Shown here in pieces: positions 24,801 through 37,114 of a stretch of 64,000 bases of DNA. Source of the stretch: Lycocorax pyrrhopterus obiensis (taxonomy: Eukaryota; Chordata; Aves; Passeriformes; Paradisaeidae); assembly GCA_014706295.1 (NCBI GenBank), contig JACSVZ010000002.1:22912757-22976756 (forward strand), in the 5' to 3' direction. The position numbers and the translations under genes were made by a program. Position 1 is the stretch's first letter. Each line of letters begins with the position of its first letter. The notes under the pieces were generated by a model. It did no database searches. It worked only from the letters and a program-made list of their open reading frames with translations, and was not told the origin of the DNA.

Positions 24801-25482
24801 TTTGAATATTTTAGAAAATAATCCTATACAAAATACCTAGAAAACAAGGGAGGCTGGAGGCTTGTAGTTCTGCTTGAAATTTAAAGAAACACAGAAGCCC
24901 AGAATATTAGCCAATATTCTCTCCTTTGTAAGGACATTTTTTTTATTCCAAAAAATAAAGGTAAAAGAAAAAAAGAATAGGATGTGCACTTCTGTTGGCA
25001 TGCAGCCTCTTTCCACAGAAGTGTTATCATTTACAGTTGTAGCCTGTATTTGCATAACACTGAAACAGAAACTGTAGTTACAGTATTATTGTGAAGAAAT
25101 ACTAAACTTGCTCTGTTTTGTCCCTGGTCATTTAATTACTAAGATCTATTTAAAATACCTGTAGCACTTCCTAAATGCGCTCTGCACAACAGCTTCCATT
25201 CACAGAGATGTTTCTTGGTAATCCAGGGTTCTGAACCCTACAAGATGGGGATTCTGGAAGTACTTTACAATATAGAATCTCTTTTTGTTCTTAAGTATGC
25301 CCACATGATGTTGCAGTTGTATTAAATACTTTGTTTTCGTATATAGAGTTTGAGAAGATGATACTTCTGCTATTTCATTTCAGCAAGCGATGAGTGTTTA
25401 AGTCTGTAACAATATATTTTAAGCAGCATGATAACTTCACATTTCACAAATATTTACATTAGAGTTTTTAATGAAGACCTTT
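18804..25482 (+). other. CDK14: CDK14 intron 2, unique stretch
   Basis: I see no supportable gene here. About 20630-21090 is rich in TAAT/ATTA homeodomain-type cores and could hold conserved regulatory sequence, which only alignment could show. A segment near 22735-22800 (AGCCTGGAGAAGACCA) faintly resembles CR1 but is too degraded to call. Confidence 0.7.
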
Positions 25483-26018
25483 TGTGGTGGGTTTACTGCA
25501 GACAGCAACTAAGCACCTACGAACCCCTCCCTCCCACCCTCCCTCCCCTCCCTCTTGCGGTGGGATAAGAATTGGAAGAGCAAAAGCAAGAAAACTCCAT
25601 GAGTTGAGATAAAGACCATTTAATAAGCAAAGGGGAGAAAACCCCCAAGTGATGCAAAGGCAGTCACTCACCACCTCCCACAGGTAGAATGATCCCAACC
25701 AGTCTCTGAGCAGCAGCTACCTTGGGAAGTTCAAACCCCTAGTTTTTATGGCTGATAGTCCTGTTATGTGTCACAGAATATCCTTTGGTCACTTGGGGTC
25801 AGCTGTCCTAGCTGTGTCCTTGCCTACCTAGAGCTCCTGCCCACCCTCAGCCTACATCATGGGGGCAGTGTGAGAGGCAGAGAAGGTCTTGAGTCTGTGC
25901 AAGCACCAGCAGCAGCAGAAACATTGCTGTGTTACCTGTACTGGTCATAAATACAAACAGCACCAGATGGGCTGCCATGAAGGAAATTAACTCCAGGCAG
26001 CCAGGGGCAGCACGTGTT
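25483..26018 (-). mobile_element. Solo LTR of an avian endogenous retrovirus, antisense to CDK14
   Basis: The plus strand starts TGTGGTGGGTTTACTG and contains CTTTGGTCACTTGGGG and CAGCTGTCCTAGCTGTGTCC, stretches shared with the LTR at 34078. On the minus strand there is a TATA-like CATAAAAA near 25746 and an ATTAAA-type polyadenylation signal near 25620, in the correct order for U3-R-U5. The right end is uncertain (26012-26018). A possible 5-base target duplication is CCTTT (25478-25482) and CCTTG (26019-26023). No gag, pol or env sequence is adjacent, so it is a solo LTR. Confidence 0.78.
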
Positions 26019-29000
26019 ACCTTGTTGTTCAGTTTACATTGCTACAAACAGCAGTACTTAAATGCTTTGGAAGGGCATTAACCTTGACTTTGCAGTACTC
26101 TGGAGGCTCGAGCTCCTGCTCTGACGGCTCTAAGAGCACCATGTTTCCCAGAACAGCTGGGTTTTATGAAAGAAATGTTTTCTGCTGTTACTGTTAAGTG
26201 AATAATGATGCCAAACAGCATTAAACTGTCTGGTGGCACATGAAAACTTTTGATAATAGCTGCTGTTTTTTGATACATTTTATATTAAAAGGAAAGGAGT
26301 ATAACTTTACTGATGTCGTGACAGATGTGCGTATGAATTTTCATATCCTGATCACACCTCTAGGTTGCGTTTGTTGGATCTTATCTTTGTGTATCTGGTT
26401 TTGTTAGCATGAGTGATATGTGGTATCTTACTCTACATCTTTGTGCAATTTCCTTGCTGGGAGAGGGCAGTCTGGAGGAAAGGTCTCAGGACACTGAAAT
26501 CAGGAACAGCATCCTAGTTTCCTTTCATTTGTCTAGCAAAGACACATTGTCCAGGACCTCTGTAGTTGTTTACAGATCAAAAAAGAAACAGTTGATCTAT
26601 TCATGCCTTCTGGCATAATGGCATCTCATGTCCTACTCTCATATCTGCCCGTTTTTCCAGTAGATTCTAATGTGCTGAATGACTTGCATTCAAGAGAGAC
26701 TGGCTAAAGAACATGCACACAGCCATTGATATGGATACTGCCATAAAGGGGAAATGAGAGTATATTGTTTAGAAACATCTGTCAGATATATAAAGGAAAG
26801 AAGGAAAGGAAAGAAAAGGAAGGAAGAAAGGGAGAGAAAGAAAGGAAAGAAAGAGAAGAAAGAGAGAAAGAAAGAGAAAAAGAAAGAAAGACGATTGGGA
26901 GTGGGTGCACTCCATCTTTTATCAGTGTCAGTGTTGGAGAGATAATGGGGAAGGCCACAGATGGCTTCATATACCCATTGAAGGATTGGGGTCTACATGT
27001 TGGGTTGGAGGGGTCAACTAGATGATCATACTGGCAAACTGAAACTTGGAGAGTCATTTGGAAAGATGGACTGCCTCCTCTTCTGACAATTTGCGGGAGA
27101 ACGGGACCTTTGAACATTGAATCAATATGATTTCGCAAAAGCCCCTTCATTGTTTACATTACACTACTCTTACGCATTTTTGCAGCTGTAGTTCACGCCA
27201 TCATGCATGACCCGATTGGTCCTTTTATGTTGTCTACGCGTCCTGCATGCACCTTTCAGAGAACCTGATTGGTTCCAGTCTAGGATGGTACAGTCCTTCT
27301 TTATCCACTTTCTTGCTGTCTTGTTACTCTGTTTTCTAACATCTTCTCTCTTGATTTAGCACAGTTTACATTCCAGTGACTCTGATAAGGGTAGCTGAAG
27401 GTAACTTGGCTGGGGCACTCTGACAGGATTTGAGTGCTTTACGACACAATTAACTGAAATACAAGAAGATGAAATATTTCAAACAGAACCTAGATTTGAT
27501 GTAGTCTACTGAAATATCGTCTGTTTCTTGAAAATAAGGCTTTTAGATGAAGCAAATCACTTTTATCATCCCCAAGGTAAAATATGGGAAAAGCAGAGGA
27601 AGCTAGGAAAGGTTCTGTAAGTGCACGTAGGAAAAAATTATATTGAAAAGTGATTAAGTACTTCAAAAATGTCGTTTGATCTAGGAATTGGGTTTTTAAC
27701 ATGAAGCTCTGAATGTGGCATAACAATGTCAGCACTCCATCTACTAGGGTGATTTACTCCTTCAATTATTTTAATGTTGTGAGCCTTCTCATTTGGGAGC
27801 TGCAGTCGATGAGCAAATTTCTGTTCAGTGCACTAGGAAGAAGAGAAGGGATTCCTGTGTCTTTGTAAAGCAACTAATTTCCCATACATTTCAACATTTA
27901 CTATTCAAATAACATTGAAGCAAAAAATTGCTCCCGTTAATTAATGAGAAAGAAATGTTGACTGTATTTGAAGAACCTCTGCCCAGAAGGGAATTTAAAC
28001 AAATTTCAAAACATGCATAAATAATCAGAAATCTATGTGTTAAAGTTAGCTGATGTAGCAGGGTTGTTTCTGCAGGTTCGTTGGCACCTTTACTCAGTAG
28101 TGTATAGACAGTACAGGTGTGAGAAGGTATCTGAATGAATTAATGTTGGAGTGCATAAGGATACTGAGAGGAAAAAAGACGTCTTGGCCCACAGATATTA
28201 AATCTGAACCCATGTGGAATTTTCTAATAGGGCAGGAAAATCGGATCCCTTTCAAGATCAAAACAAGAGCTGAGAAGAGCACATGTTGGTGGCTTCCAGG
28301 CAGTTTCAGCGTCCAGTATTAGAGAAAAAGGTCTTCATAGTCAAACACCTGGAAAAGTTCATTAGTTTTCAAAATGTGATGTAAGGAAGTAGTTTAATAA
28401 CTTATTGTGGGTAAATTAGTGTATGAACAAATAAATGCTATCAGCAGTTTGATCATCAATGCTGCCTGTGTTTTCTTAGCAGGTAATTTTGTCAATATAA
28501 ATTGAAATTGCTTTAGTTATATTTTGGGGCGTGAGATTCAAGCAAAAAAGAGTAAGAATATGTCACTTCACCAGTGTAATTTCATACTAGTTGTGGTCCT
28601 GAGAGCTTGTGTCTGGTAGATCTGATGAGGCGAGATAGTTAATTTGGGGTTCTGAAGTCTTTTTAGCTTAAAGTGCTTCATGCAGAGGGATATAGTTTTC
28701 TGTTTGACTTTCATCAATCACATGTGTGTTTGTGTGTCAAAAGCAAGCAGTGGGAAGGAAAGGAACTAAATAGTTACAAAATATAACTTTTAAAAATTAT
28801 ACTTAAAATGTTTTTCGAAAAATTTCTTCTTGCTCTTGCTCCTTCTTCCCCTTTAAGCACGAATATCCATTTTTTAAAACTGGGGAAGCAGATTGGAGCA
28901 CTTTTCTATCACTGGAAGTACACAGAATATAGTAATTACATATTTTTTAGGGCAGGAGGTTTGGGACAGAGTCTTGCTGAGAGGAAGTGGGAAGTCCCAA

Positions 29001-32000
29001 GATGTTTCTTTTTCTTTCTTCCCTGGCTCTTCTGGGGAATGTCAGCCATCTGAAGTGAACTCTGCATGCTCAGAAAGTAAAACACTTGCCACAGTAGTTC
29101 TGCAGACTGTACAAATAGATTTTCTCTGGCATCCTTCTCCCACATAGAGTTTAAGATTGACAATATTTACTGTCACTTCCTTCAGTTTTGTAGTATTACT
29201 GAGACCCCTCTAAGAAGAAGAAATGCTTTGTTTTTCTGCTGTAAAGACTCTGTTTTGCATTGCTAAGGAATAATACGTGGGAAAGAGAAGGAGCAAGACA
29301 CTATCATTTATTTCGCCCGTCAGTGAGCAATACTTTGAGGCAATAAGCAGATTCTCCTATAGCTGTGCTCAGCATGTTGGAAAACAAATAGGACAATGCC
29401 TCCTTTCCAGCACAGAAGGCAGAAAGCAGAGTGAGAAGAATTTAAAAAAAAAAGTGTCTAGCCTGGCAGTGTTACCAGAGTAAGAGAATCAGGAGAGGGA
29501 ATGATGGAGAACACAGGGAAAGACTTGGAAACTGAGTTATTAGTTGGGAATGCGTAGCGAGGCTTTTAATAGCATCTCTTTGGGTTTTTCCTTTCTGAAT
29601 CATGTCATACCATTCATGGACAAGTCTGTGAGGAAAAATATCCTCCAACCTTTGTGGTTTACATGTGAATGGAGGCAGCTGGTGGGAGTCATGCCAGAGG
29701 TTTGCTGTTCTGCTGTCCAAAGCAATTGCCTCTGAATTACTTGCAAGGACTGAGCAAAATGGAGCTGGTATTGCTTTATGAAAAGGAGTTTCTTCGAAAA
29801 AGGTGTTTTTGTGATTGTGTTGTTGTGTGTGTCTTTCAATCAAATAATGTATCAAATCAGTGCCTTATTTAAATACTAAAGAAATACTGATACTATGTTA
29901 TTAAGGGAAGTAGAATCAAAACAGCTATCTTTCCAAAAAACCCAATTTTTGATGGCTGTCCAAGTCTGTGGTGTGGTTTGTAGATTGTGGGGTTGTATGC
30001 AGTGTTCCCCCCTCTAGATCAAGCTAGTCAAATGATCTGCTTCTCATTCCTGTTAGGAGGGTGATGTAATGTATTCAGGTAGCATTGGGATGCACACTGT
30101 GTTTTGCAAGGCCATTTATTGTCTCCACCAGTGATTGCTAGGAAAAGTAGTTTATGTTGATGGTAGGTTTTCAATCCCATGCCCCCTGAGCTGTCTTCAG
30201 TTGATGAGCTAATTAATTGGTGGAGAAAAATGGTGCTGAGACCCTTGCTGCATAGCACCATGAGCATCCTTAGATGTGGAGGTGAATCGGGTACGTAATC
30301 CTAAACAAACTGCTCATTGCTGGATCTGTGTCAACCCACAGCAGCTGCTGGTTTTGAACTTGGGAACATTTAGGCTTGATTGATTAACTACTAAAATGAT
30401 GTTAGCAGTAGGATTTGGATATATATTAAGCACCTGATAGGAACACTTGATAAATGTACGCAGCTGCAAACTGGTGTCTGATCTAAGCAGCGTTGAGATG
30501 AACGGGATATACTCCAAATGAGGTTAAGTGAAGCGTCCTTTTTCCCATAACTGCACTGATCAGTCACATTCGTAGGCATTTGATAAACTTGTGGTTGGAG
30601 CTGCAATATATAAAATCCTTTAAGATACCTGGTTGGCAGAGTCTAAATGTCAGGGTGGAAATGTGTAGGGTTGTAGTCTGTGCATGTGCATAGCTTTGCA
30701 TCATTGGTTTCTGTTCATCAGTGCCGCAGATTCAGAAGCATTTGATGAACAGTAAGTCCAGATAATTCTTTGTTCTTGTATTCCACTGCCACCGTATTTG
30801 TACAGTGTTAGAAGGTACTTTCTCCCATTGAGAAGTCTGTAATGGCAGCCAGCTGAATAAATTATTTCTTTGGCTGAAGAGGTAAAGGCTTTTGAACAGA
30901 AGTCCTGCTTTCAAACCTGGGCAGCAAATGTTCCGTACATGCCAAGTGCATGTTGTTTGTGATTTCTCTCTCAGATGTGGTAATTTAAAATGTAATCATG
31001 TGAAGGATTGTATTTATTTTACTCATGTGTTACTAATCTGTGTAATTTAACAGCAAGCAGGGACATAAACTTCATTAAGATTCAGATGATGAAAAAAAAA
31101 ATTGGCTGAGGTCCCTCCTCTCATTCTAATATTGAAAGCAAAAAGTGGCACTGGGATGCACAAAAGTGTGATTACAAAAGTTGTTATTTTTTGCTGATTA
31201 CTGCATTATAACCTGGGGTGATGGTGCAGCGGTGTCAGAAATGGTCTTCCACTTCTGCAGTCTCTGTGCTTGTCTACTGTGTATTTAGTTAGATTTGTTT
31301 GGTTTGTTTGCACTGGCACCTAGGATAAAAAATAGTCCTTTGGATGACCAAATGCCTTTTGCCTACTGCTGGGAATGGAGTGGTGAGTGTCTCCTCTGCA
31401 GCTGGGGCAGGAAGTCAAAGAAGCCAGTTCAGTTCTTCAGGTTTCATAAAAATGCGAAAAAAAAATGTTTTTTATGTACTACTCTGGGTTTCTTTTTGGT
31501 GCCAACTCTCATTTATTCAGAGAACTCATCAAAACGATGGTGTTTGGTTTTGGCAGTATTTATTTGAACTTTTTGATACTTTTATACTTATTAAAATACT
31601 TTTGATGTAGTGTTAGTTTGCAGGAATGATAAAATTTCATTACAGCTGTTCTTATGAGGTGATTGGGGAGGAGGAGTCAAAGAAACTAATGTTACCTGCC
31701 TGTTTCAACACTTAGGTATTTTTAAGCTGACTCTTAAATTCTGTGAATTTTTTTGACCAAATAGTTTGATTACCTTAGAGCATCTCTGCACAACAGCAGC
31801 TCAGTGTACAATATTTGTTATTGCAAAGTCAATCCTATAGTGGTGGGGAAGTTCAAAATGTACTTACAGCTGATGTGTATACCTTTCGTGTGTATTTTTT
31901 GACTATTTAGATGGGACATCTAGATGAGAGTAAATGAATAAAGATATATACCTACATATAGTAAAACTGGTTATGGTGTAGACATACAATACCTGTAAAT

Positions 32001-34077
32001 ACCTAGGTTACCAGCGCTGGCACGGAAAACTTCTCAAAAAACATGTTAGCAGACATTAGTGTAGATATCAGGTTCTCCTGGTATAAGTCCCAGTTAGAGA
32101 AATGTGTTGCTACTTGTGTTCTGTACAAATAAATGCTTTAATTTTGGTGAGCAGGCTACACAGTTTCTAAGGTGCAAATGTGTGAGTCTGTTTTGAAAAA
32201 GTTACCCTTTTTCTTATATTTAACAAGCAGTGCCTGATACATAAAAAAAGGCATTGCATTTTGTTTTTTTTTAAATGAAATGCTATTTTTGTTTTTAAAT
32301 TGGGGTAAAAGGTATGTGAGGATGCAAATAAAAGGTAGTGGAAGTCAGGATGAAAAAGAGGACATTTTAATTTGCTTTATGTTTGTCAGTAGGGGAAACT
32401 ACCTCATCATCAGTAAAAGAATAAAAAGCAAAGGGGTGAAGAGGCCTGGAAAGTTTTTGATGTAAGGGCAATTTATGGAAATAATAACGTTAATTTTGTA
32501 TAATTTTATGCCCTCTACTGCTTGTTTTGAAATCAGACTTGGAAATAACTGTACCCTCACAGGCCAAGACTGCCACCGCCGCAAGGTGCAAAGCTCACAC
32601 CGAAGTGGGAAGCAGGTGAAGCCTGGGGCCTGAGAGTTTGGGTCACTGCCACTGGGGTTAGGAACCAATCCCAACAACAGCACTTGGAGGTTTTTGACAC
32701 AGTTTCTCATGATGTTGACAGCTTCTTTGAATTTGGCCCCTCAGTCTTGTGGGAAGTCTCTTAGGCTGAGGACTTTAGGACTGGTTTGGATATCTCAGGT
32801 GTCAAACTATTTGGATGCGTCTGGTTCCACATTTGGGTAACGACTTTAGAGAGCATGAAATGTACTAACTACAAGCATGTATTTAAAGCCACAAAGGGAT
32901 AAACCCCAAACCCCTTCAAGCTGCTTACATCTGTGTTTTTCTCTTTTCTGTATGGATAGATAAGGCTGAAGCTAAGCAATGACACTATGTCTAGTGGTTG
33001 TTGAGTGTAGCATATTCTTTGAGGAAATTTTTTAGTCCAACCAGTTAAAGATTTTTAGCTCTGGAAGCAAGGTTTTGAGCTGTTGCATCTAACTTCCATA
33101 AGTTAATATTTTTTAACTTGTGTGGGCAAGAATGTTTGATATGCTTTCTGGTTTACTACAACAGCTTTTTTACTGTACAAATACCTTCAAAATTTTTCTG
33201 GCAGTTACTTTTTTGGGAAGAGGGAATGAATTTTAAAAATATATCAAGCCCACAGTTTAATGAATCAGTATATTTAAAAAGGTTTAGTATGGAAAACAGA
33301 TATTAAATTGTCTGTATTTGTTGTAAGTAAAGGCTATTCGAATGAACTGGAATTGTATTTGTTGTATACCAGCTATTACCAGGAGTCAGTGATTTGTCAT
33401 GTGATGCATTACTATAGTGTGACAAGATAGATTTTGTATGAGAGTAACATTTTTTTGTAACATTTTTCTTATTGTCAGAGTAGAGTCCTGAAAACAGGTA
33501 TCCTGCATGTATTTGATTGACTGGGTGTGAGTTCAGTATGAGTTAAAACTTGCACTGTGACTGAGAAAGCTGGAAAATTCTTGTGTACAACATCCAGTGA
33601 TTTAATTACTTAAGTATGGCCTTTTTATATTTGAAACTCTGACATGCACTGGGGTATTTTATATGGTGGGAACTGCCTTTAGAAACAGAGGGATTAACTA
33701 TAGAAATCTCTTGTGGAAAATGAATGCTTTTGTTTCTGCCATATAAAATAATTGTAGTCTCTGGAGTAGTTCTTTCTTCTTGCTTATATCCCCTTTGGAT
33801 TTAAACTGTTGTCATAGCAGTAATTTGTAGGCAAAAGAGCCAGTTTTTTTTTCTGTAGGGTGTTTTTTTTTACATTCTGTTCTTGATTGTGCAAGTCTCT
33901 CCAAGAAAAAAAAAAGATGACTTGAAGAATGAGGTGCAGCATGGGTTAAAGCACTTGACAACCTGTTTGATTAAGCTGGTTTTGGCAGGATTAGTCATAT
34001 GGCATTTGATGACCAAACTTTTGATTAGTCATGGTGTTTCAGCAAAGCCTGTTTGAGAAGGACATCACATTGTATGA
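26019..34077 (+). other. CDK14: CDK14 intron 2, unique stretch with a purine tract
   Basis: This is AT-rich intronic sequence without a supportable gene. It contains the purine tract listed separately. It also has a small block at 27175-27310 with two ATTGG motifs (27215 and 27268), each preceded by a CATGCA-type palindrome. Confidence 0.7.
26792..26891 (+). repeat. 100-base uninterrupted polypurine tract
   Basis: One hundred consecutive A/G bases are arranged as GAAA, GGAAA and GAGA units. The Lys/Glu/Arg-rich frame across it and the Phe/Ser/Leu-rich frame on the other strand are low-complexity by-products. Confidence 0.95.
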
Positions 34078-34666
34078 TGTGGTGAGTTGACCTTGGCTGG
34101 ACTCCAGTTGCCCACCATCCACTCTATCACTCCCCTCTTCAGCAGAATGGAGGAGAGAGAAAATAAAATGGAAAAAATTTGAAGATCAAGATAAAGGCAG
34201 TTTAATAGAGTAAAGGTCACATGCGTGGAAGCAAAGGAAAACAGAAGACTTTATTCTCTACTTCCCATCAGCAGGCGATGTCCAGACACTTCCCAGGAAG
34301 CAGGGCTTCAGTGTGCCTAGCAGTTGCTCTGGAAGACAAACATCGTAATGACAAATGCCCCCCCCCTTTCTCCTCCTTTTCTTTAGCTTTTATTGCTGAG
34401 CAGATGCCGTATGGTATGGAATATCCCTTTGGTCAGCTGGGGTCAGCTGTCCTGGCTGTGTCCCTTCCCAGCTTCTTGCCCGCTCCCAGCCCACTATAGG
34501 AGGCAGTTATAGCTGGAGAGGCAGCGCGGATGCCGTGCGAGCACTGCTCTGCAGTTGCCAGCACACGAGTGTGCTCATCAACACCTCGCTGGCTACTGAT
34601 ACAAAGCACAGCACTGTGAGGGCTGCTACGGGGAAAATGGGCTCCATCTCAGCCAGGCCCAATACA
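34078..34666 (-). mobile_element. Solo LTR of an avian endogenous retrovirus, antisense to CDK14
   Basis: The element starts TGTGGTGAGTTGACCTTGG on the plus strand and ends GCCCAATACA at 34666. It is flanked by a near-perfect 5-base target duplication, TATGA (34073-34077) and TATGG (34667-34671). Read on the minus strand, an AATAAAAG TATA-like box lies near 34390 and an AATAAA signal at 34255-34250, so U3, R and U5 are in order. The CTTTGGTCAGCTGGGGTCAG segment relates it to the LTR at 25483. No internal viral genes are present. Confidence 0.88.
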
Positions 34667-34744
34667 TATGGCTTTGGACCCTGCAGACTTCCTAGCCATC
34701 AGGATCTCTGGAGTTATGACACTGTTCTCAAAGTATTATCGTAG

Positions 34745-35872
34745 AGAAACTGATTGATTGTGTCTTGGACAGCAAACTCTTTGGTAGGTTGAACAGTGGC
34801 TGGATGTCTGGGTCCAGAGAGTGGTGGTGAATGCTGCTACCTCCAGTTGGTGGCTGGTCACTAGTGGGGTACCCCAAGGCTCATTACTGCGGTAAGTCCT
34901 TGTTTAATAACTTTATTGATGATCTGAACCAGGGGATCAGTAAGTGTGCAGATGACACCCAAGTTGTGTGGAAGTTTTGGTCTGCTGGAGGGTAAAAAGG
35001 CTCTGTAGAGGGATCTGGACAGGCTGGATTGATGAGCCAAGGCCAGTGGTATGAGGTCATATATATAAAGGCAAAGTACCAAGTGTTTCACTTGGGTCAC
35101 AACAATCCCAGGCAGTGCTACAGGCTTGGGAATGAGTGGCTGGAAAGCTGCCTGGTAGAAAAGGACCTTGGCGTGCTGGTCCACAGATGGTTGAACCCGA
35201 GCCGGTGCGTGCCCAGGTGGCCAAGAAGGCCAATGGCATCTGCCTGTATCAGACAGAGTGTGGCCAGCAGGACCAGGGCTATGATTATCCCCCTGTACTC
35301 GGCACTGCTGAGGCTGTACCTCAAATACTGAGTTCAGTTCTGAGCCCCTCACCACAAGAAGGACATTGAAATGGTCTCCAGAGAAGGGCAACGAAGCTGG
35401 GAAAGGGTCTGGAGCGCAAGTCTGATGAGGAGCAGCTGGGCGAGCTGGGGGTGTTTAGCCTGGAGAACAGGAGGCTCAGGGAAAGACCGTATTGCTCTCT
35501 TCAACTATTTGAAAGAGGCTGTAGCCAGGTGGGGGTCAGCCTCTTATCCCAGCTAACAAGTGGGCAGGATGAGAGGAAAGTTGCACCAGGGGAGGTTTAG
35601 ATTGGATATTAGGAAAAATTCTTCAGATGAAAGGGTTGTCAAGCATTGGAATAGGTTGCCCAGGGAAGTGGTTGAATCACCATCCCTCAAGGTACTTAAA
35701 AGATGCAATTAAAGTAAATGTAAAAAAGAAAAAAAAAGACATAAAAAAAGACTTAAAAGTGTAGGTGCTGTGCTTGGGGATATGGTTTAGTTGTTGCCTT
35801 GGCAGTCTTAGGTTAACAGTTGGACTGGATGGTCTTAAAGTTCTTTTCCAACCAAATGATTCTATGATTGGA
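34745..35872 (+). mobile_element. CR1 LINE, ~1.1 kb 3' portion of ORF2 plus tail
   Basis: This plus-strand CR1 copy covers the late ORF2 region. Recognisable pieces include CTAGTGGGGTACCCCAAGG, the EKDLGVLV-like segment near 35156-35190, GGGCAACGAAGCTGG, and a tail ending TTCCAACCAAATGATTCTAT. It is broken by frameshifts and stops. Near the 3' end an A-rich segment lies between two copies of ACTTAAAAG (35694-35702 and 35751-35759) that I do not expect in a standard copy. Confidence 0.92.
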
Positions 35873-36288
35873 ATAGAATCATTTTTGCAGTAAGGATTTA
35901 GCCAAGCTTAGTCAGTTTTTTTTATACTGGGAACTTTAATGTTGAGTATCCCCTTTTTGAGAGGGCTTCTTTGCATTAAATTTGATTCTCACAACCTCCA
36001 TTCATGCTCTGTTATGTTAGGTGATTTAATGCATTAAAATTCACAAAGTCAGCTAGATAATAAAAATAAAGTATGTCAGAAGAAAATTTAAAAGGCTGCT
36101 TCTTAATCTATTCTTAAACTGATTTAAAACAAACTGAAACAGTTTTTTCGATGGATCAGCTTTCACTTGTACTGGGCTTCTTTGGTGCAGTGGAATAATC
36201 TATTGTGGGAGGAGTTAAGTGACTTCAGATTGGAGAATATTAAATTAAAATGTGGGCAAGAAAATGAGTTCTCTTTGATTTTTGTTTT

Positions 36289-37109
36289 TGTGGTGGTTTA
36301 ACACTGGCTGGAAATTAAACTCCAAATAAGCCATTCCTCTTCCCCCTGCCCTTCTGGTAAGAGAGGAACAAAGGCAGAGACTAAGGGTTGAGGTAACAAT
36401 TTATTGGAAGCACAAAGCAATGGAATAAGAAATACATGGTAACAGCAGCAATATTAAGAACAAAAGTGTGCAAAAGAGAAGGTGCTTTACACAGAGAAGG
36501 TGTTCACCACCTCAGCTTAGTTCCATGTGGCAGCTGGGACCAAGACAAGATGGTGGCCACTTCCTGCAGCTGACTCTCCCTGTCCCTGAGCCCAAGACAA
36601 CAGAAAACAATGACAGACAAATCCGCAAAAGCAAGACTGTCCACATCTCACCATGCCACTGCTTTGGATGCCGGACTCGATTCCACACAGCTGTTTCCGG
36701 CATTGGCGTCGCTGCTTTTGACCGCTCTGCCTGGCTTCGCTTGGCTCCCCTCAGCTCAGGTTGGCTCCTTTCAGCTCAGGTTGGACTCAGCTGGGCTTGG
36801 GCTCACCTCCACCTCTTGGTTCCACGCAGTGCTTTCCTCATTGGCACCTCTTCTCAGCACATCATGTAGTCGTGTCTCAGAGGAACAGGTAGGGGATGGG
36901 CATCGGTGGCAGAGGATGGACTCCACAGGGCAGATCCTTACAACCTATCTGCTGGAGAGAAGGAGGCAAAAGGTTGCACTTCCAGGGCTGTGTTCACCTT
37001 TTCTTTCCCCTGAAACCAAGCCCCCCATGGATGATGTGGGTGGTAAAAAATAGCAATATAGCCATGCCCACACAGTGCTGAGCTCTGCCCCCTCTCTGCA
37101 AACAAGACA
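36289..37109 (-). mobile_element. Solo LTR of an avian endogenous retrovirus (different family), antisense to CDK14
   Basis: The plus strand starts TGTGGTGGTTTAACACTGG and is bounded at the right by AAACAAGACA, which pairs as an imperfect inverted repeat with the start. The flanking 5-mers GTTTT (36284-36288) and GTTTC (37110-37114) form a plausible target duplication. An AATAAA signal on the minus strand lies at 36405-36400. An imperfect repeat of CAGCTCAGGTTGG occurs near 36752-36785. It has no internal retroviral genes. The right boundary is inferred from the flank match. Confidence 0.75.
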
Positions 37110-37114
37110 GTTTC

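Noticed and set aside
26754..27150. Frames across the purine tract
   Set aside because: Low-complexity translation of A/G repeats.
34861..35391. 176-codon minus-strand frame
   Set aside because: It lies opposite a plus-strand CR1 copy and is a shadow of that element's ORF2 remnant.
36468..37053. Frames of 133 and 147 codons on the plus strand
   Set aside because: They lie inside an antisense solo LTR; Ser/Leu/Ala-rich repeat-derived translation, not a gene.
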